NCBI GenBank assembly: GCA_035763085.1
Contig: DASUBV010000403.1
Location: forward strand, 1 to 30,939
Source of the DNA: DASUBV01 sp035763085
Lineage (GTDB): Bacteria > Actinomycetota > Actinomycetes > Streptosporangiales > Streptosporangiaceae
DNA length: 30,939 bases
Reading direction: 5' to 3'
A program made the translations under genes and the position numbers. The number at the start of each line of letters is the position of its first letter. Positions within the stretch are counted from its first letter, which is position 1. A model generated the notes under the pieces. That model was not told where the DNA came from, did not search any database, and was given only the letters and a program-made list of their open reading frames with translations. Below are positions 15,680 to 21,674 of the stretch, one piece after another.

Positions 15680-17185
15680 CTAACCGCCAGCCCGCGACAC
15701 CCCGGCGATGCGGGCCGCCATGGCCGCGATCTGCCTGGGCGACCAGCGCGGATGGCTGGCCAGCAGGGCAAGCTCGGGGACGAACTGCGGCGCCGATACC
15801 GTGCCCACTCCCGAGGCCAGGTCATAGCCGGGGCGAGCCCGGAACCCGCGGATGGTGCTGGTCTCGCCGCCCTGCCGGAACGAGACAGTGTTCCCGCCCG
15901 CGATGACGTCCGCCAGGCCAGGGGCATGCACCGCCGACATCTGGTACAGCGCCGGGTTGACCAGCCCGATCGGGTGGCCTGCTACCTGGGCGGCCAGGGC
16001 GATGATGCCCGCGAACTCGGGCGTGGCCTCGCTGGTGCCGCAGGTCGGGTACCAGCCGGCCGGCTGGCCGGGGAAGCTCTGGTACATGTCGGCCGCCCCG
16101 TTGCAGGCCCCGCTCATCGAGATGTCGGGCACCCCGCGCTGGCTCCCCACGATTGCCGCCACGCCGTCCTGGTAGGCCGGCCGCGGGAAGATCACCGACG
16201 TGCCGCCGCCGCTCGCCAGCGGGGTCGGGCCCGGAGTCCCGGTGATGTAGCGGCTGGCGGCCACGTTGTAGGTGTCGTTCCAGGCGGTCGCCGGACGGGG
16301 CCGGCCCGCGGCCGCCAGGTGCAGGTGCGTGCCGCCCACGCCCGTCACCAGCGGGTCGCTGTCTGGCCACGACGTCACCCGGTGCAGGTAATAGGTGGAG
16401 CCGTCGAACTTCACGTCCGCGACCCCGCTGTCCCCCGAGGCGGCCAGCACCGTGACCCCGGCTCGGGCCGCCGCGACGTAGGCACTGCGCAGGTTCAGCA
16501 GCGCGGACCTGGCCGGGAAGGTCTGCTCGGTGGCGCTGAAACTCTGGCTGATCACCGCGCCGAGGTGATGACTGACCACGTAGTTCTCCGCGCGGACGAT
16601 CTGCGGGAAGCCGGTCGTGCCCTCGTTCTCCGAGGTCGGCGTGGCCACGACCAGGATCCGCGCGCCCGGCGCGATGGCGTGGGCGTACTCGACGTCCAGG
16701 TCGGTCTCGCCCGCCCAGCCGGCCCGGTTCTGCGTCGCCTGGTACGGCGGCACCTTCCCGGCGGGCTCGATCACGCGCAGCGACGGCGGCGCTGGCAGGT
16801 GCTCGGCCTGGTCGAAGACCGCCAGGTCATGCCGCACCGTCGGGGACCCGTACGAGTCCACGATGACGATCGTCTGCCCGGCCCCGGTGATGCCCCGCCG
16901 GTACAGCGCCGGCAGCTGGTAGGCCCGCTGGATCTGGCGCGCCCGGTAGCAGGCGATCTTGAAGTGCTTCTCGCAGTATGCGGTGCTCGGCGGGCTGCGG
17001 TGCGCGCTCTCGGCCCGGATCACGCCGGGCCGGATCACCACCGCCGGGCCGGCCGGGCGGACTGCCCGGGCGGCACCGCTGGCTCCGGCGGGCCCGGGCG
17101 CCGCCGGCACCGCAGCGGCGCCGGCGCTCAGCGCAGCCGCCAGCAGCGACCCGGCGGCGGCAGCCGCGATCCGGGCACGGCGCAT
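15680..17185 (-). CDS. Secreted S53 family (sedolisin/kumamolisin-like) serine-carboxyl peptidase
   Basis: This is a 501-residue secreted protease. A signal peptide is evident: basic MRRAR, a hydrophobic Ala/Leu core to about residue 24, and an AxA-type cleavage region. All catalytic positions of family S53 are visible: E160 and D164 in GETDLDVEYAHA, oxyanion D252 in ASGDSGV, and nucleophile S385 in CGTSEATPEFAG. The usual SGTS is CGTS here. The calcium site is supplied by LADVIAGG and GYDLASGVGT near the C-terminus. The catalytic domain begins around residue 70, so the long pro-domain (about 180 residues) of classic kumamolisins is absent. GGGAG lies 5 nt before ATG 17185. It is the first gene of the minus-strand run leading to psuK and psuG; a functional connection is not obvious. 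Confidence 0.92.
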   Translation of the reverse strand: MRRARIAAAAAGSLLAAALSAGAAAVPAAPGPAGASGAARAVRPAGPAVVIRPGVIRAESAHRSPPSTAYCEKHFKIACYRARQIQRAYQLPALYRRGITGAGQTIVIVDSYGSPTVRHDLAVFDQAEHLPAPPSLRVIEPAGKVPPYQATQNRAGWAGETDLDVEYAHAIAPGARILVVATPTSENEGTTGFPQIVRAENYVVSHHLGAVISQSFSATEQTFPARSALLNLRSAYVAAARAGVTVLAASGDSGVADVKFDGSTYYLHRVTSWPDSDPLVTGVGGTHLHLAAAGRPRPATAWNDTYNVAASRYITGTPGPTPLASGGGTSVIFPRPAYQDGVAAIVGSQRGVPDISMSGACNGAADMYQSFPGQPAGWYPTCGTSEATPEFAGIIALAAQVAGHPIGLVNPALYQMSAVHAPGLADVIAGGNTVSFRQGGETSTIRGFRARPGYDLASGVGTVSAPQFVPELALLASHPRWSPRQIAAMAARIAGVSRAGG

Positions 17186-17242
17186 CCGTACTCCCTCAGG
17201 CGGGCAGGCCCGGCGGCCTGCAGATCAGGCGCGGCATGCCAA

Positions 17243-17263
17243 GCCGGGCCCGCCGGGCCCGGC
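17243..17263 (-). promoter_or_regulatory. GC-rich hairpin in the leader of the S53 peptidase gene
   Basis: GCCGGGCCC (17243-17251) pairs with GGGCCCGGC (17255-17263) over a 3-nt loop, a perfect 9-bp stem lying 58-78 nt before the peptidase start. It is too far upstream to hide the ribosome site directly; it could be an attenuator, an mRNA-stabilising 5' structure, or incidental to high GC. Confidence 0.4.
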
Positions 17264-17432
17264 CACAGTGCAGCTCGCAGCGCGTTTATCGGCAAAATTC
17301 GGGCGCCTGAAACCCGGGGCGTGAAGGTGCGTGCGGGCGTGGGTGCGGTACGGGCGGCGCGGGCCAGCCTGGGACGGCAGCGCGGGATCAGCGGCGTACG
17401 GTGGTGGCACTGGCGGATCGGAGACGGGCCCG

Positions 17433-17687
17433 ATGAAGCTCAAGCTTGACCTGCATGACATCTACAACCGCGGTGCCGACATCGACCGGGCGCTGCGCGA
17501 CATCATCGACGAGGCGGCGCGGAAGAAGGCACCCCTGGTCGAGATCATCCCTGGCAAGGGATCGGGCCAGCTCAAGAAGCATGTCCTGCGGTTCCTGGAG
17601 CAGAAGGAGGTCAAGGCCCTGTATCACCGGGTCGAGAAGGACTCCAAGAACTTCGGACGGATCTTCGTGCACTTCAGGTGGAAGTAG
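17433..17687 (+). CDS. Smr-domain protein (MutS2 C-terminal-like)
   Basis: This is an 84-residue protein that consists almost entirely of a small MutS-related (Smr) domain. The N-terminal LKLDLHDIYNRG (about 3-14) is the LDLH motif, and LVEIIPGKGSGQLKKHVLRFL corresponds to the HGxGxG loop, with Pro in place of the usual His. It ends with FGRIFVHFRWK. Smr domains bind or nick nucleic acids, mostly RNA or branched DNA. Stand-alone versions of this length are common in actinomycetes and their role is not established. ATG 17433 has CGGAG about 9 nt upstream, and TACGGT at 17397-17402 is a possible -10 box. It is divergent from the peptidase gene. Its last bases overlap the VOC remnant. Confidence 0.87.
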   Translation: MKLKLDLHDIYNRGADIDRALRDIIDEAARKKAPLVEIIPGKGSGQLKKHVLRFLEQKEVKALYHRVEKDSKNFGRIFVHFRWK

Positions 17688-17866
17688 CGCGTCGCATCAA
17701 GAACCGCTTGCACCTGGACGTTATCGCGACCGACCCGGAGGCTGAGATCGCGCGCCTTGTCGAGCTCGGGGCCACTCGCGTCGCTGACCGAGACGAATAC
17801 GGGTACACCTGGACGCTCATGGCTGACCCGGAAGGTAACGAGTTCGACCTCGGGAAGGCGCTGTAA
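17678..17866 (+). pseudogene. Truncated VOC-fold (glyoxalase-like) domain, C-terminal half only
   Basis: The open frame of 62 codons matches only the second half of a glyoxalase-like VOC protein: KNRLHLDVIATDPEAEIARLVELGATRV, then YTWTLMADPEGNEFDLG, whose EGNEF holds the usual last metal-ligand glutamate. The family normally has about 115-120 residues, and the first betaalphabetabetabeta module is missing. A GTG at 17678 opens the frame but it lies inside the end of the Smr gene, with no ribosome site. The simplest reading is a remnant fused to, or truncated by, the upstream gene through an old deletion. It could still be translated by coupling with the Smr gene (10-nt overlap), as a half-domain. 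Confidence 0.65.
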
Positions 17867-17927
17867 GCATGCACTGCCCGGCAGTTGCCGGACGTGACGG
17901 GAACGGTGCTCAGCCCAGCCGGAACGT

Positions 17928-17944
17928 TGCCCGCAAGGCGGGCA
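17928..17944 (+). terminator. Hairpin after the Smr/VOC-remnant genes, possible terminator
   Basis: TGCCCGC (17928-17934) and GCGGGCA (17938-17944) form a 7-bp GC stem with a 3-nt AAG loop, 62 nt after the VOC-remnant stop. There is no U-tract. Confidence 0.45.
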
Positions 17945-18059
17945 CTCACCCGGAGAGTCCGCTGGGCACCTGACGCGACCTGCGGTAACGCCGACGCGGT
18001 GGCGCGCCGGACCTGGCTGCCCGGTGGACATCCGGGCCCGGCGCGCTACCGGCGCTGCG

Positions 18060-18146
18060 CTACAGCAGGCCCGAAGCCAGCGAACCGAGCGCGCCCAAGA
18101 GCGCGGAGAGCGAGCTTCCCAGGCCAGAGAGCAGGGAGCTAAGCAT
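18060..18146 (-). CDS. Small amphipathic Leu/Ser/Gly/Ala peptide, 28 residues
   Basis: This candidate gene is too short for ordinary gene calling. After Met it contains only Leu (11), Ser, Gly and Ala: no charged, aromatic or polar residues other than Ser. Leucines at 2, 5, 6, 9, 13, 16, 17, 20, 23, 27 and 28 follow an i, i+3/i+4, i+7 pattern, which would place them on one face of a continuous alpha-helix with Ser/Gly/Ala opposite. Translation is supported by GGGGGTGATC at 18160-18151, matching the extended Shine-Dalgarno GGAGGTGATC in 9 of 10 positions (the tenth can wobble-pair), with 9 nt from the core to ATG. GC at third positions is 22 of 27 codons. It is surrounded by palindromes. Family unknown: it recalls membrane-active peptides such as phenol-soluble modulins, small porin-forming peptides or type I toxins in general character only. 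Confidence 0.5.
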   Translation of the reverse strand: MLSSLLSGLGSSLSALLGALGSLASGLL

Positions 18147-18150
18147 GGTC

Positions 18151-18160
18151 GATCACCCCC
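18151..18160 (-). promoter_or_regulatory. Extended Shine-Dalgarno sequence of the 28-residue peptide gene
   Basis: On the minus strand GGGGGTGATC precedes ATG 18146 by 4 nt. It is complementary to the GATCACCTCC near the 3' end of 16S rRNA over ten positions, one as a G-U pair. None of the ordinary genes in this window has such extended complementarity, so the site decides in favour of a real, well-translated ORF. Confidence 0.55.
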
Positions 18161-18168
18161 AATCAGTT

Positions 18169-18203
18169 CGAATGAGGTATTCGCTTGACTGTGGTGGCGC
18201 CAC
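18169..18203. promoter_or_regulatory. Two palindromes upstream of the small peptide gene, candidate operators
   Basis: CGAAT (18169-18173) and ATTCG (18179-18183) form an inverted repeat with a 5-nt spacer. GTGGCGCCAC at 18194-18203 is a perfect 10-bp palindrome. Both are within 60 bp of the peptide start and would lie in or near its promoter. No regulator can be assigned. Confidence 0.35.
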
Positions 18204-18396
18204 GAAGCCGCACAGGTGACGCGTCCGCCGCCCGTGAAACGGCCCAGCTACATCACTAACTATCTGTAGCCGACGTGTGACTATACGCGATTGAAATGGC
18301 TCGCGTGCGCTATCTCAGATCTGCCAGACGCAAGAAGCTGATCGTGGCAGAGTGTGACAGCCAATATGCCGAACGTAACTGAGGCTGTCGTGACCG

Positions 18397-18624
18397 ATGA
18401 TCGATCGAATGTCACCGAGCCGGGGACAGCGGCGCAGGCCTGGCGGCAGGGGGCGTCATCGGCGCCCGTGGTGGCAGCGCCGGTTCATGTCGCTGCGGTA
18501 CTGGCTGCTGGGGGTCTGGGGCCTTGAAGCCGGGTTCTGGCTGCTGTTCGGCGCCGGCTGGGCACTGCTCGTCGTCACCTGGGTGGTGCTGAGCAACCGG
18601 GTGGTACGCCAGGCGACTGGCTGA
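18397..18624 (+). CDS. Small basic membrane protein, hypothetical
   Basis: This is a predicted 75-residue protein of unknown family. The first 35 residues are strongly basic (RGQRRR, RGRHRR, WWQRR), followed by a hydrophobic region YWLLGVWGLEAGFWLLFGAG and WALLVVTWVVLSN, which would form two closely spaced membrane segments with the basic tail inside. It ends with VVRQATG. ATG 18397 and an in-frame ATG at 18409 are both possible; neither has a convincing ribosome site. The antisense frame over this region is a shadow. It lies 92 bp before the HTH gene in the same direction and could belong to the same transcript. Confidence is moderate because the support is only composition and membrane character. 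Confidence 0.45.
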   Translation: MIDRMSPSRGQRRRPGGRGRHRRPWWQRRFMSLRYWLLGVWGLEAGFWLLFGAGWALLVVTWVVLSNRVVRQATG

Positions 18625-18716
18625 CCGGCGCTACGTGAACACGCCGAAGCCAATCTCGGAGTTTTGATTAATTCGTTTATTGCACAGGCTGCGAATACAC
18701 GAATAGGGGCTCCAGA

Positions 18717-19190
18717 ATGAGCGCGCGCGCCGTGAGCGGACTCCGGCCGGGCGACGTTGACGCCCGGCTCGCCGGCCAGGCTGCACGTCGCCTCAGGGAC
18801 CACCTGGCCAGCCATCCTGAGGATGACCCGGTCACCGTCAGCGTCGAGGTCGGCAACGATGCCCTGGCTGTGCCCCGGCCGGCCGCGGCGCTGCTGGCCC
18901 AGGTACTGCAGCTGCTGGCCCGCGGCCAGGGCGTCCGGGTCGTCCCCGATACGGCGATGCTGACCACTCAGCAGGCCGCGGACATGCTGCACGTCTCGCG
19001 GCCCTACCTGATCGGGCTGCTCGACCGGGCGGAGATTCCGCACCGGATGGTGGGCACGCACCGGCGTGTCGCGCTCGCTGACCTGCTGGAGTACCAGCGG
19101 CTCCACGACCGGCCGGGCCAGGCTGCGGCGGCCGGGCTGACCGCCGATGCCGGGCAGGCAGGCGACCAGGACTGGCCGGTGCCGAACTAG
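18717..19190 (+). CDS. Excisionase/MerR-like HTH protein (antitoxin-like DNA-binding protein)
   Basis: This is a 157-residue protein with a helix-turn-helix domain of the excisionase (HTH_17) type at about 81-127: MLTTQQAADMLHVSRPYLIGLLDRAEIPHRMVGTHRRVALADLLEYQ. The N-terminal part (VSVEVGNDALAVPRPAAALLAQVLQLL) is the oligomerisation-like region seen in actinobacterial proteins that act as antitoxins for PIN-domain toxins. Here no PIN toxin follows: the next gene is on the other strand. It may be an orphan antitoxin or an autonomous regulator. The C-terminal 25 residues are Ala/Gly-rich and probably disordered. No ribosome site is evident before ATG 18717, which lies after a relatively AT-rich promoter-like stretch (18655-18705). 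Its TAG stop shares the CTAG at 19187-19190 with the convergent minus-strand gene. Confidence 0.8.
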   Translation: MSARAVSGLRPGDVDARLAGQAARRLRDHLASHPEDDPVTVSVEVGNDALAVPRPAAALLAQVLQLLARGQGVRVVPDTAMLTTQQAADMLHVSRPYLIGLLDRAEIPHRMVGTHRRVALADLLEYQRLHDRPGQAAAAGLTADAGQAGDQDWPVPN

Positions 19191-19492
19191 GTCCAGTACT
19201 TGCGGGCAGCCATGGCGCGCCGCCGGGACGGGTGGGCGGCCGCATCATGCTGCCGCCCGGCGGCCGCCCCGGTGCCGGCCAGCCTGGTGATCCGGTGGGC
19301 GACCGCCTGGCCGCCGCGGGCCAGGAGCGTCGGGCGGCGGTGCCGGTGCCCGGCCGCCCAGGACGTTCCCGCGCTGCCGGCTGGCATGCCCGCAGTTGAC
19401 GTGCCCGTAACTGACGCGACCAGATCGGCTGGCGCGTCGTGTCCGGGCAGGACAGGATGGCCGGCCTCCCCGGCCGTCCAGGCTAAGCCCAT
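19187..19492 (-). CDS. Hypothetical short protein, Ala/Arg/His-rich
   Basis: The proposed product has 101 residues and no family that I recognise. The evidence for coding is compositional: in this frame almost every codon from about residue 36 onward ends in G or C, as in the real genes, while the plus-strand frames over the same bases do not give a recognisable protein. ATG 19492 has AGGGGGA 9 nt upstream. The C-terminal half is basic (HRHRRPTLLARGG, HPSRRRAMAARKYWT) with no membrane segment. Stop codons of this gene and the HTH gene share one CTAG. A 10-bp inverted repeat (19234-19243 with 19260-19269) lies inside the frame. An alternative is that the region is non-coding. Confidence 0.4.
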   Translation of the reverse strand: MGLAWTAGEAGHPVLPGHDAPADLVASVTGTSTAGMPAGSAGTSWAAGHRHRRPTLLARGGQAVAHRITRLAGTGAAAGRQHDAAAHPSRRRAMAARKYWT

Positions 19493-19537
19493 GACCCCTA
19501 ATCCCCCTGCACTGTCAGCCGTCTGGCTGCCGTACTG

Positions 19538-19559
19538 CTGCGCATCCCCTGCGCATCCC
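19538..19559. repeat. Two tandem copies of an 11-bp sequence
   Basis: CTGCGCATCCC occurs at 19538-19548 and 19549-19559 without mismatch. It lies upstream of the minus-strand hypothetical gene, between divergent genes. Together with the stretch to 19716, this region contains no other feature I can support. Confidence 0.55.
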
Positions 19560-19716
19560 CGATCGCACATGTTCCCACGTCAGAGGCCTGTTGTCCGTGA
19601 TTCGCGAGTACGTGCCGAGACGCGGGAGATGACTGCGCCGGATGAGACCCAGCCTGACCTGAGTGCCGGAATCGATCAATACCTCACGTTTGCGTGGCTA
19701 TGCAAAGATGGCCCGC

Positions 19717-20109
19717 ATGAAAATCCTGTTGCGCGTGCTGATCGCCGCGGCCGCGCTCGGCGTTGCGACGTGGGCGCTGCCCGGCATCGAGCTGCGCGCG
19801 GGCAGCACGGTTTCCAAGGTCCTGACGCTGATCGTGGTCGCGCTCATCGTCGGCGTGGTCAACGCGGTGCTCAAGCCCATCGTGAAGACCATCGGATGCT
19901 TGTTTTACGTGCTCACCCTCGGCCTGATCGGGCTGGTGGTGAACGGGCTGCTGCTGTGGCTGAGCAGCTGGGTGGCCGGCCAGCTGACGCTGCCGTTCCA
20001 CATCACCGGCTTCTGGCCGGCCTTCTGGGGCGCGATCATCATCGGCATCGTGGGCTGGATCCTGAACCTGTTCGTCCACGACGACAAGGACGGCCAGCGC
20101 GCGGGCTAG
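19717..20109 (+). CDS. Phage holin family 4 superfamily membrane protein
   Basis: This is a 130-residue membrane protein with four predicted segments: ILLRVLIAAAALGVATWALPG (about 3-23), VSKVLTLIVVALIVGVVNAVL (32-52), TIGCLFYVLTLGLIGLVVNGLLLWL (58-82) and FWPAFWGAIIIGIVGWILNLFV (99-120). The conserved VVNAVLKPIVK and the tail VHDDKD match the mycobacterial 4-TMS holin superfamily (YvlD-like), a chromosomal family that is rarely linked to phage lysis and may act in envelope homeostasis. AAAGATGG lies 5 nt before ATG 19717; an in-frame ATG at 19708 would add three residues. No lysin or other phage gene is near, so a phage origin is not supported. Confidence 0.85.
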   Translation: MKILLRVLIAAAALGVATWALPGIELRAGSTVSKVLTLIVVALIVGVVNAVLKPIVKTIGCLFYVLTLGLIGLVVNGLLLWLSSWVAGQLTLPFHITGFWPAFWGAIIIGIVGWILNLFVHDDKDGQRAG

Positions 20110-20195
20110 CTCGCCGGATCACCCGCCGGCCTGCCCCGCGTGGCGAGGCGGCGCTCCGCGCCGCAGGTCCTAAGGTTCGGTGACGGGAGGTGGCG

Positions 20196-21401
20196 ATGTC
20201 CCAGACCCGGCCGCCGTGGGCCGTCCTGGACCTGTTCTCCGGGGCCGGCGGGATGAGCTACGGATTTCACGCCCACCCGGACTTCCGGGTGGCCGGCGCG
20301 GTGGACGCCCAGCTCGGCAAGCCCAGCGCGGGCCGGGGCACGCTCGGCTGCAACGTCAGCTACCAGGCGAACCTGGGCCTGGCGCCGCTGGAGGCCGACC
20401 TGGCCGCTGCCGACCCGGAGGCGGTGTGCGCGGCACTGGGCCTGGCCGCGGGCCAGGTCACCGTCCTGGCCGCGTGCCCGCCGTGCACCGGGTTCTCGCG
20501 GACCCTGGCGCGCAATCACCTGCATGATGACCGGCGCAACGGGCTGGTCCGCCGGGTAAGCCACTTCGTCGCGGCGCTGCGCCCCGACATCGTGCTGCTG
20601 GAGAATGCGCGCGAGCTGGTCATGGGCCGGTTCGCCGGGCACCTGGCCAGCCTGCTAGCCGACCTGGCCGCGATGGGCTACCAGGCGAGCGCCGGCACGC
20701 ACCTGCTGGACCGCTTCGGCCTGCCGCAGCGGCGCGAGCGGGCACTGGTGATCGCGGCCCGGCAGCCGCTGCCCCTGCACGACCTGGACGACGTCTGGGC
20801 CGGGTGGCGGATCGACGCCAAGGCCACGCACGTCCGCCGGGCCATCTGGGAACTGCCGCCGGTACCCGCTGGAGCCGCCGATCCCGTCGATGCCCTGCAC
20901 ACGTCGCCGTCGCTGAGCGCACCGGCCAACCGCCGCCGGCTGGCCGCCATCCCGCGCGACGGCGGCAGCTGGGCCGACCTGATCGGCCACCCGGAGGCAC
21001 GGGCCCTGCTGACGCCCGCGATGCAGCGCCGGGCTGCGGCCGGCGACCTGGGCAGTCATCCCGACGTCTACGGCCGCCTGTGGTGGGACCGGCCCGCGGT
21101 GACCATCAAGCGAGAGTGCGGGCACATCGGCAATGGCCGCTACGCCCACCCCGAGCAGGACCGGCTCTGCACGGTCCGGGAAATGGCCATCCTGCAGGGC
21201 TTCCCGCGCGATTACCGGTTCGCGGGCTCGCTGTCGAACATGTACCGGCACATCGGCGACGCGGTGCCGCCACTGATCAGTTACCAGCTCGCCGCGGCGT
21301 GCCGGTGGATGCTGACCGGCGAGCGGCCCGAGCCGTCGGCGCTGATCCTGCCCGGCTGCCACCTGACAAGCTCAGATGTCGAGGCCGCTCCTCCGGCCTG
21401 A
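20196..21401 (+). CDS. DNA (cytosine-5-)-methyltransferase, apparently solitary
   Basis: This 401-residue C5-methyltransferase uses SAM to methylate cytosine in a specific DNA site. Motifs: I VLDLFSGAGGMSYGF (10-24), IV ACPPCTGFSR with catalytic C97, VI LLENARELV (E136-N137), VIII QRRERALVIA, IX/X around TVREMAILQGFPRDYRF and GDAVPPLISYQLA. The target-recognition region between VIII and IX is about 130 residues, enough for one recognition domain; the target cannot be read from sequence. GGGAGG (20185-20190) is 5 nt before ATG 20196, and TAAGGT (20171-20176) is a possible -10 box. No restriction endonuclease or Vsr nuclease is adjacent, so it may be an orphan methylase or, with the following STAND NTPase, part of a defence-related locus (inference). 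Confidence 0.92.
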   Translation: MSQTRPPWAVLDLFSGAGGMSYGFHAHPDFRVAGAVDAQLGKPSAGRGTLGCNVSYQANLGLAPLEADLAAADPEAVCAALGLAAGQVTVLAACPPCTGFSRTLARNHLHDDRRNGLVRRVSHFVAALRPDIVLLENARELVMGRFAGHLASLLADLAAMGYQASAGTHLLDRFGLPQRRERALVIAARQPLPLHDLDDVWAGWRIDAKATHVRRAIWELPPVPAGAADPVDALHTSPSLSAPANRRRLAAIPRDGGSWADLIGHPEARALLTPAMQRRAAAGDLGSHPDVYGRLWWDRPAVTIKRECGHIGNGRYAHPEQDRLCTVREMAILQGFPRDYRFAGSLSNMYRHIGDAVPPLISYQLAAACRWMLTGERPEPSALILPGCHLTSSDVEAAPPA

Positions 21402-21404
21402 TCC

Positions 21405-21472
21405 GCGCCTGATCCGTGTCCGGCCTGCGCCTGACTCTGTGTCCGGCCCGCGCCTGATTCCGCGCGCCCCGC
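21405..21472. repeat. Three degenerate 22-23 bp direct repeats after the methyltransferase gene
   Basis: GCGCCTGA occurs at 21405, 21427 and 21450, each followed by TCCG/CTCTG and, in the first two copies, TGTCCGGCC. The repeats start 4 nt after the methyltransferase stop. The rest of the gap to 21674 is less GC-rich and promoter-like. It contains a TACGCT box (21548-21553) within an interrupted inverted repeat (CTTACG and CGAC pairing with GTCGTAAG). Confidence 0.5.
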
Positions 21473-21674
21473 CCGCTGTTGCGAATGCTGCGACGCTGTT
21501 GCATTGCTCCGTCAGATTCCGTCCACGGGACCGGCTATTCCCCTCTTACGCTGCGACAAGTGGTCGTAAGGTGGGATTCCCAATGGCAAAGTGCAGGCGG
21601 GCACATTGTGTCCGCCCAAACTGGCCTGCGGACCATTCAGGAAGCGCCAGCTATAGCAGCAGGAGACTGCGGAT

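Larger units (their letters stand above)
17867..18396. other. 530-bp intergenic region with one small peptide gene and several palindromes
   Basis: No conventional gene is seen here. From 17867 to 18059 the DNA is GC-rich and contains the hairpin at 17928-17944. From about 18147 to 18396 it becomes visibly less GC-rich than the rest of the window, which suggests regulatory DNA. Palindromes: CGAAT-n5-ATTCG at 18169-18183, the perfect GTGGCGCCAC at 18194-18203, and GCTACA-n12-TGTAGC at 18247-18270. A minus-strand 28-codon ORF (18060-18146) is the only coding candidate. The plus-strand frame 17885-18142 has an arginine-rich, family-less translation and is not believed. Confidence 0.5.

Noticed and set aside
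15416..17449. 677-codon plus-strand frame opposite the S53 peptidase
   Set aside because: The minus strand has signal peptide and complete S53 catalytic motifs; the plus frame has none.
19234..19269. 10-bp inverted repeat (GGGCGGCCGC/GCGGCCGCCC) as a terminator of the HTH gene
   Set aside because: It lies inside the likely minus-strand coding frame, has a 16-nt loop, and such palindromes arise easily in DNA of this composition; left as a note only.
19717..20109. Phage lysis holin, i.e. evidence of a prophage
   Set aside because: No endolysin, integrase, capsid or tail gene is present; this holin superfamily is a common chromosomal membrane protein in actinobacteria.
19200..20183. Long plus-strand frame running into the holin gene
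   Set aside because: It overlaps the holin-superfamily gene in another frame and has no recognisable content; no ribosome site fits a start.
20196..21401. Complete restriction-modification system
   Set aside because: No endonuclease-like reading frame is adjacent on either strand, so only a methyltransferase can be supported.
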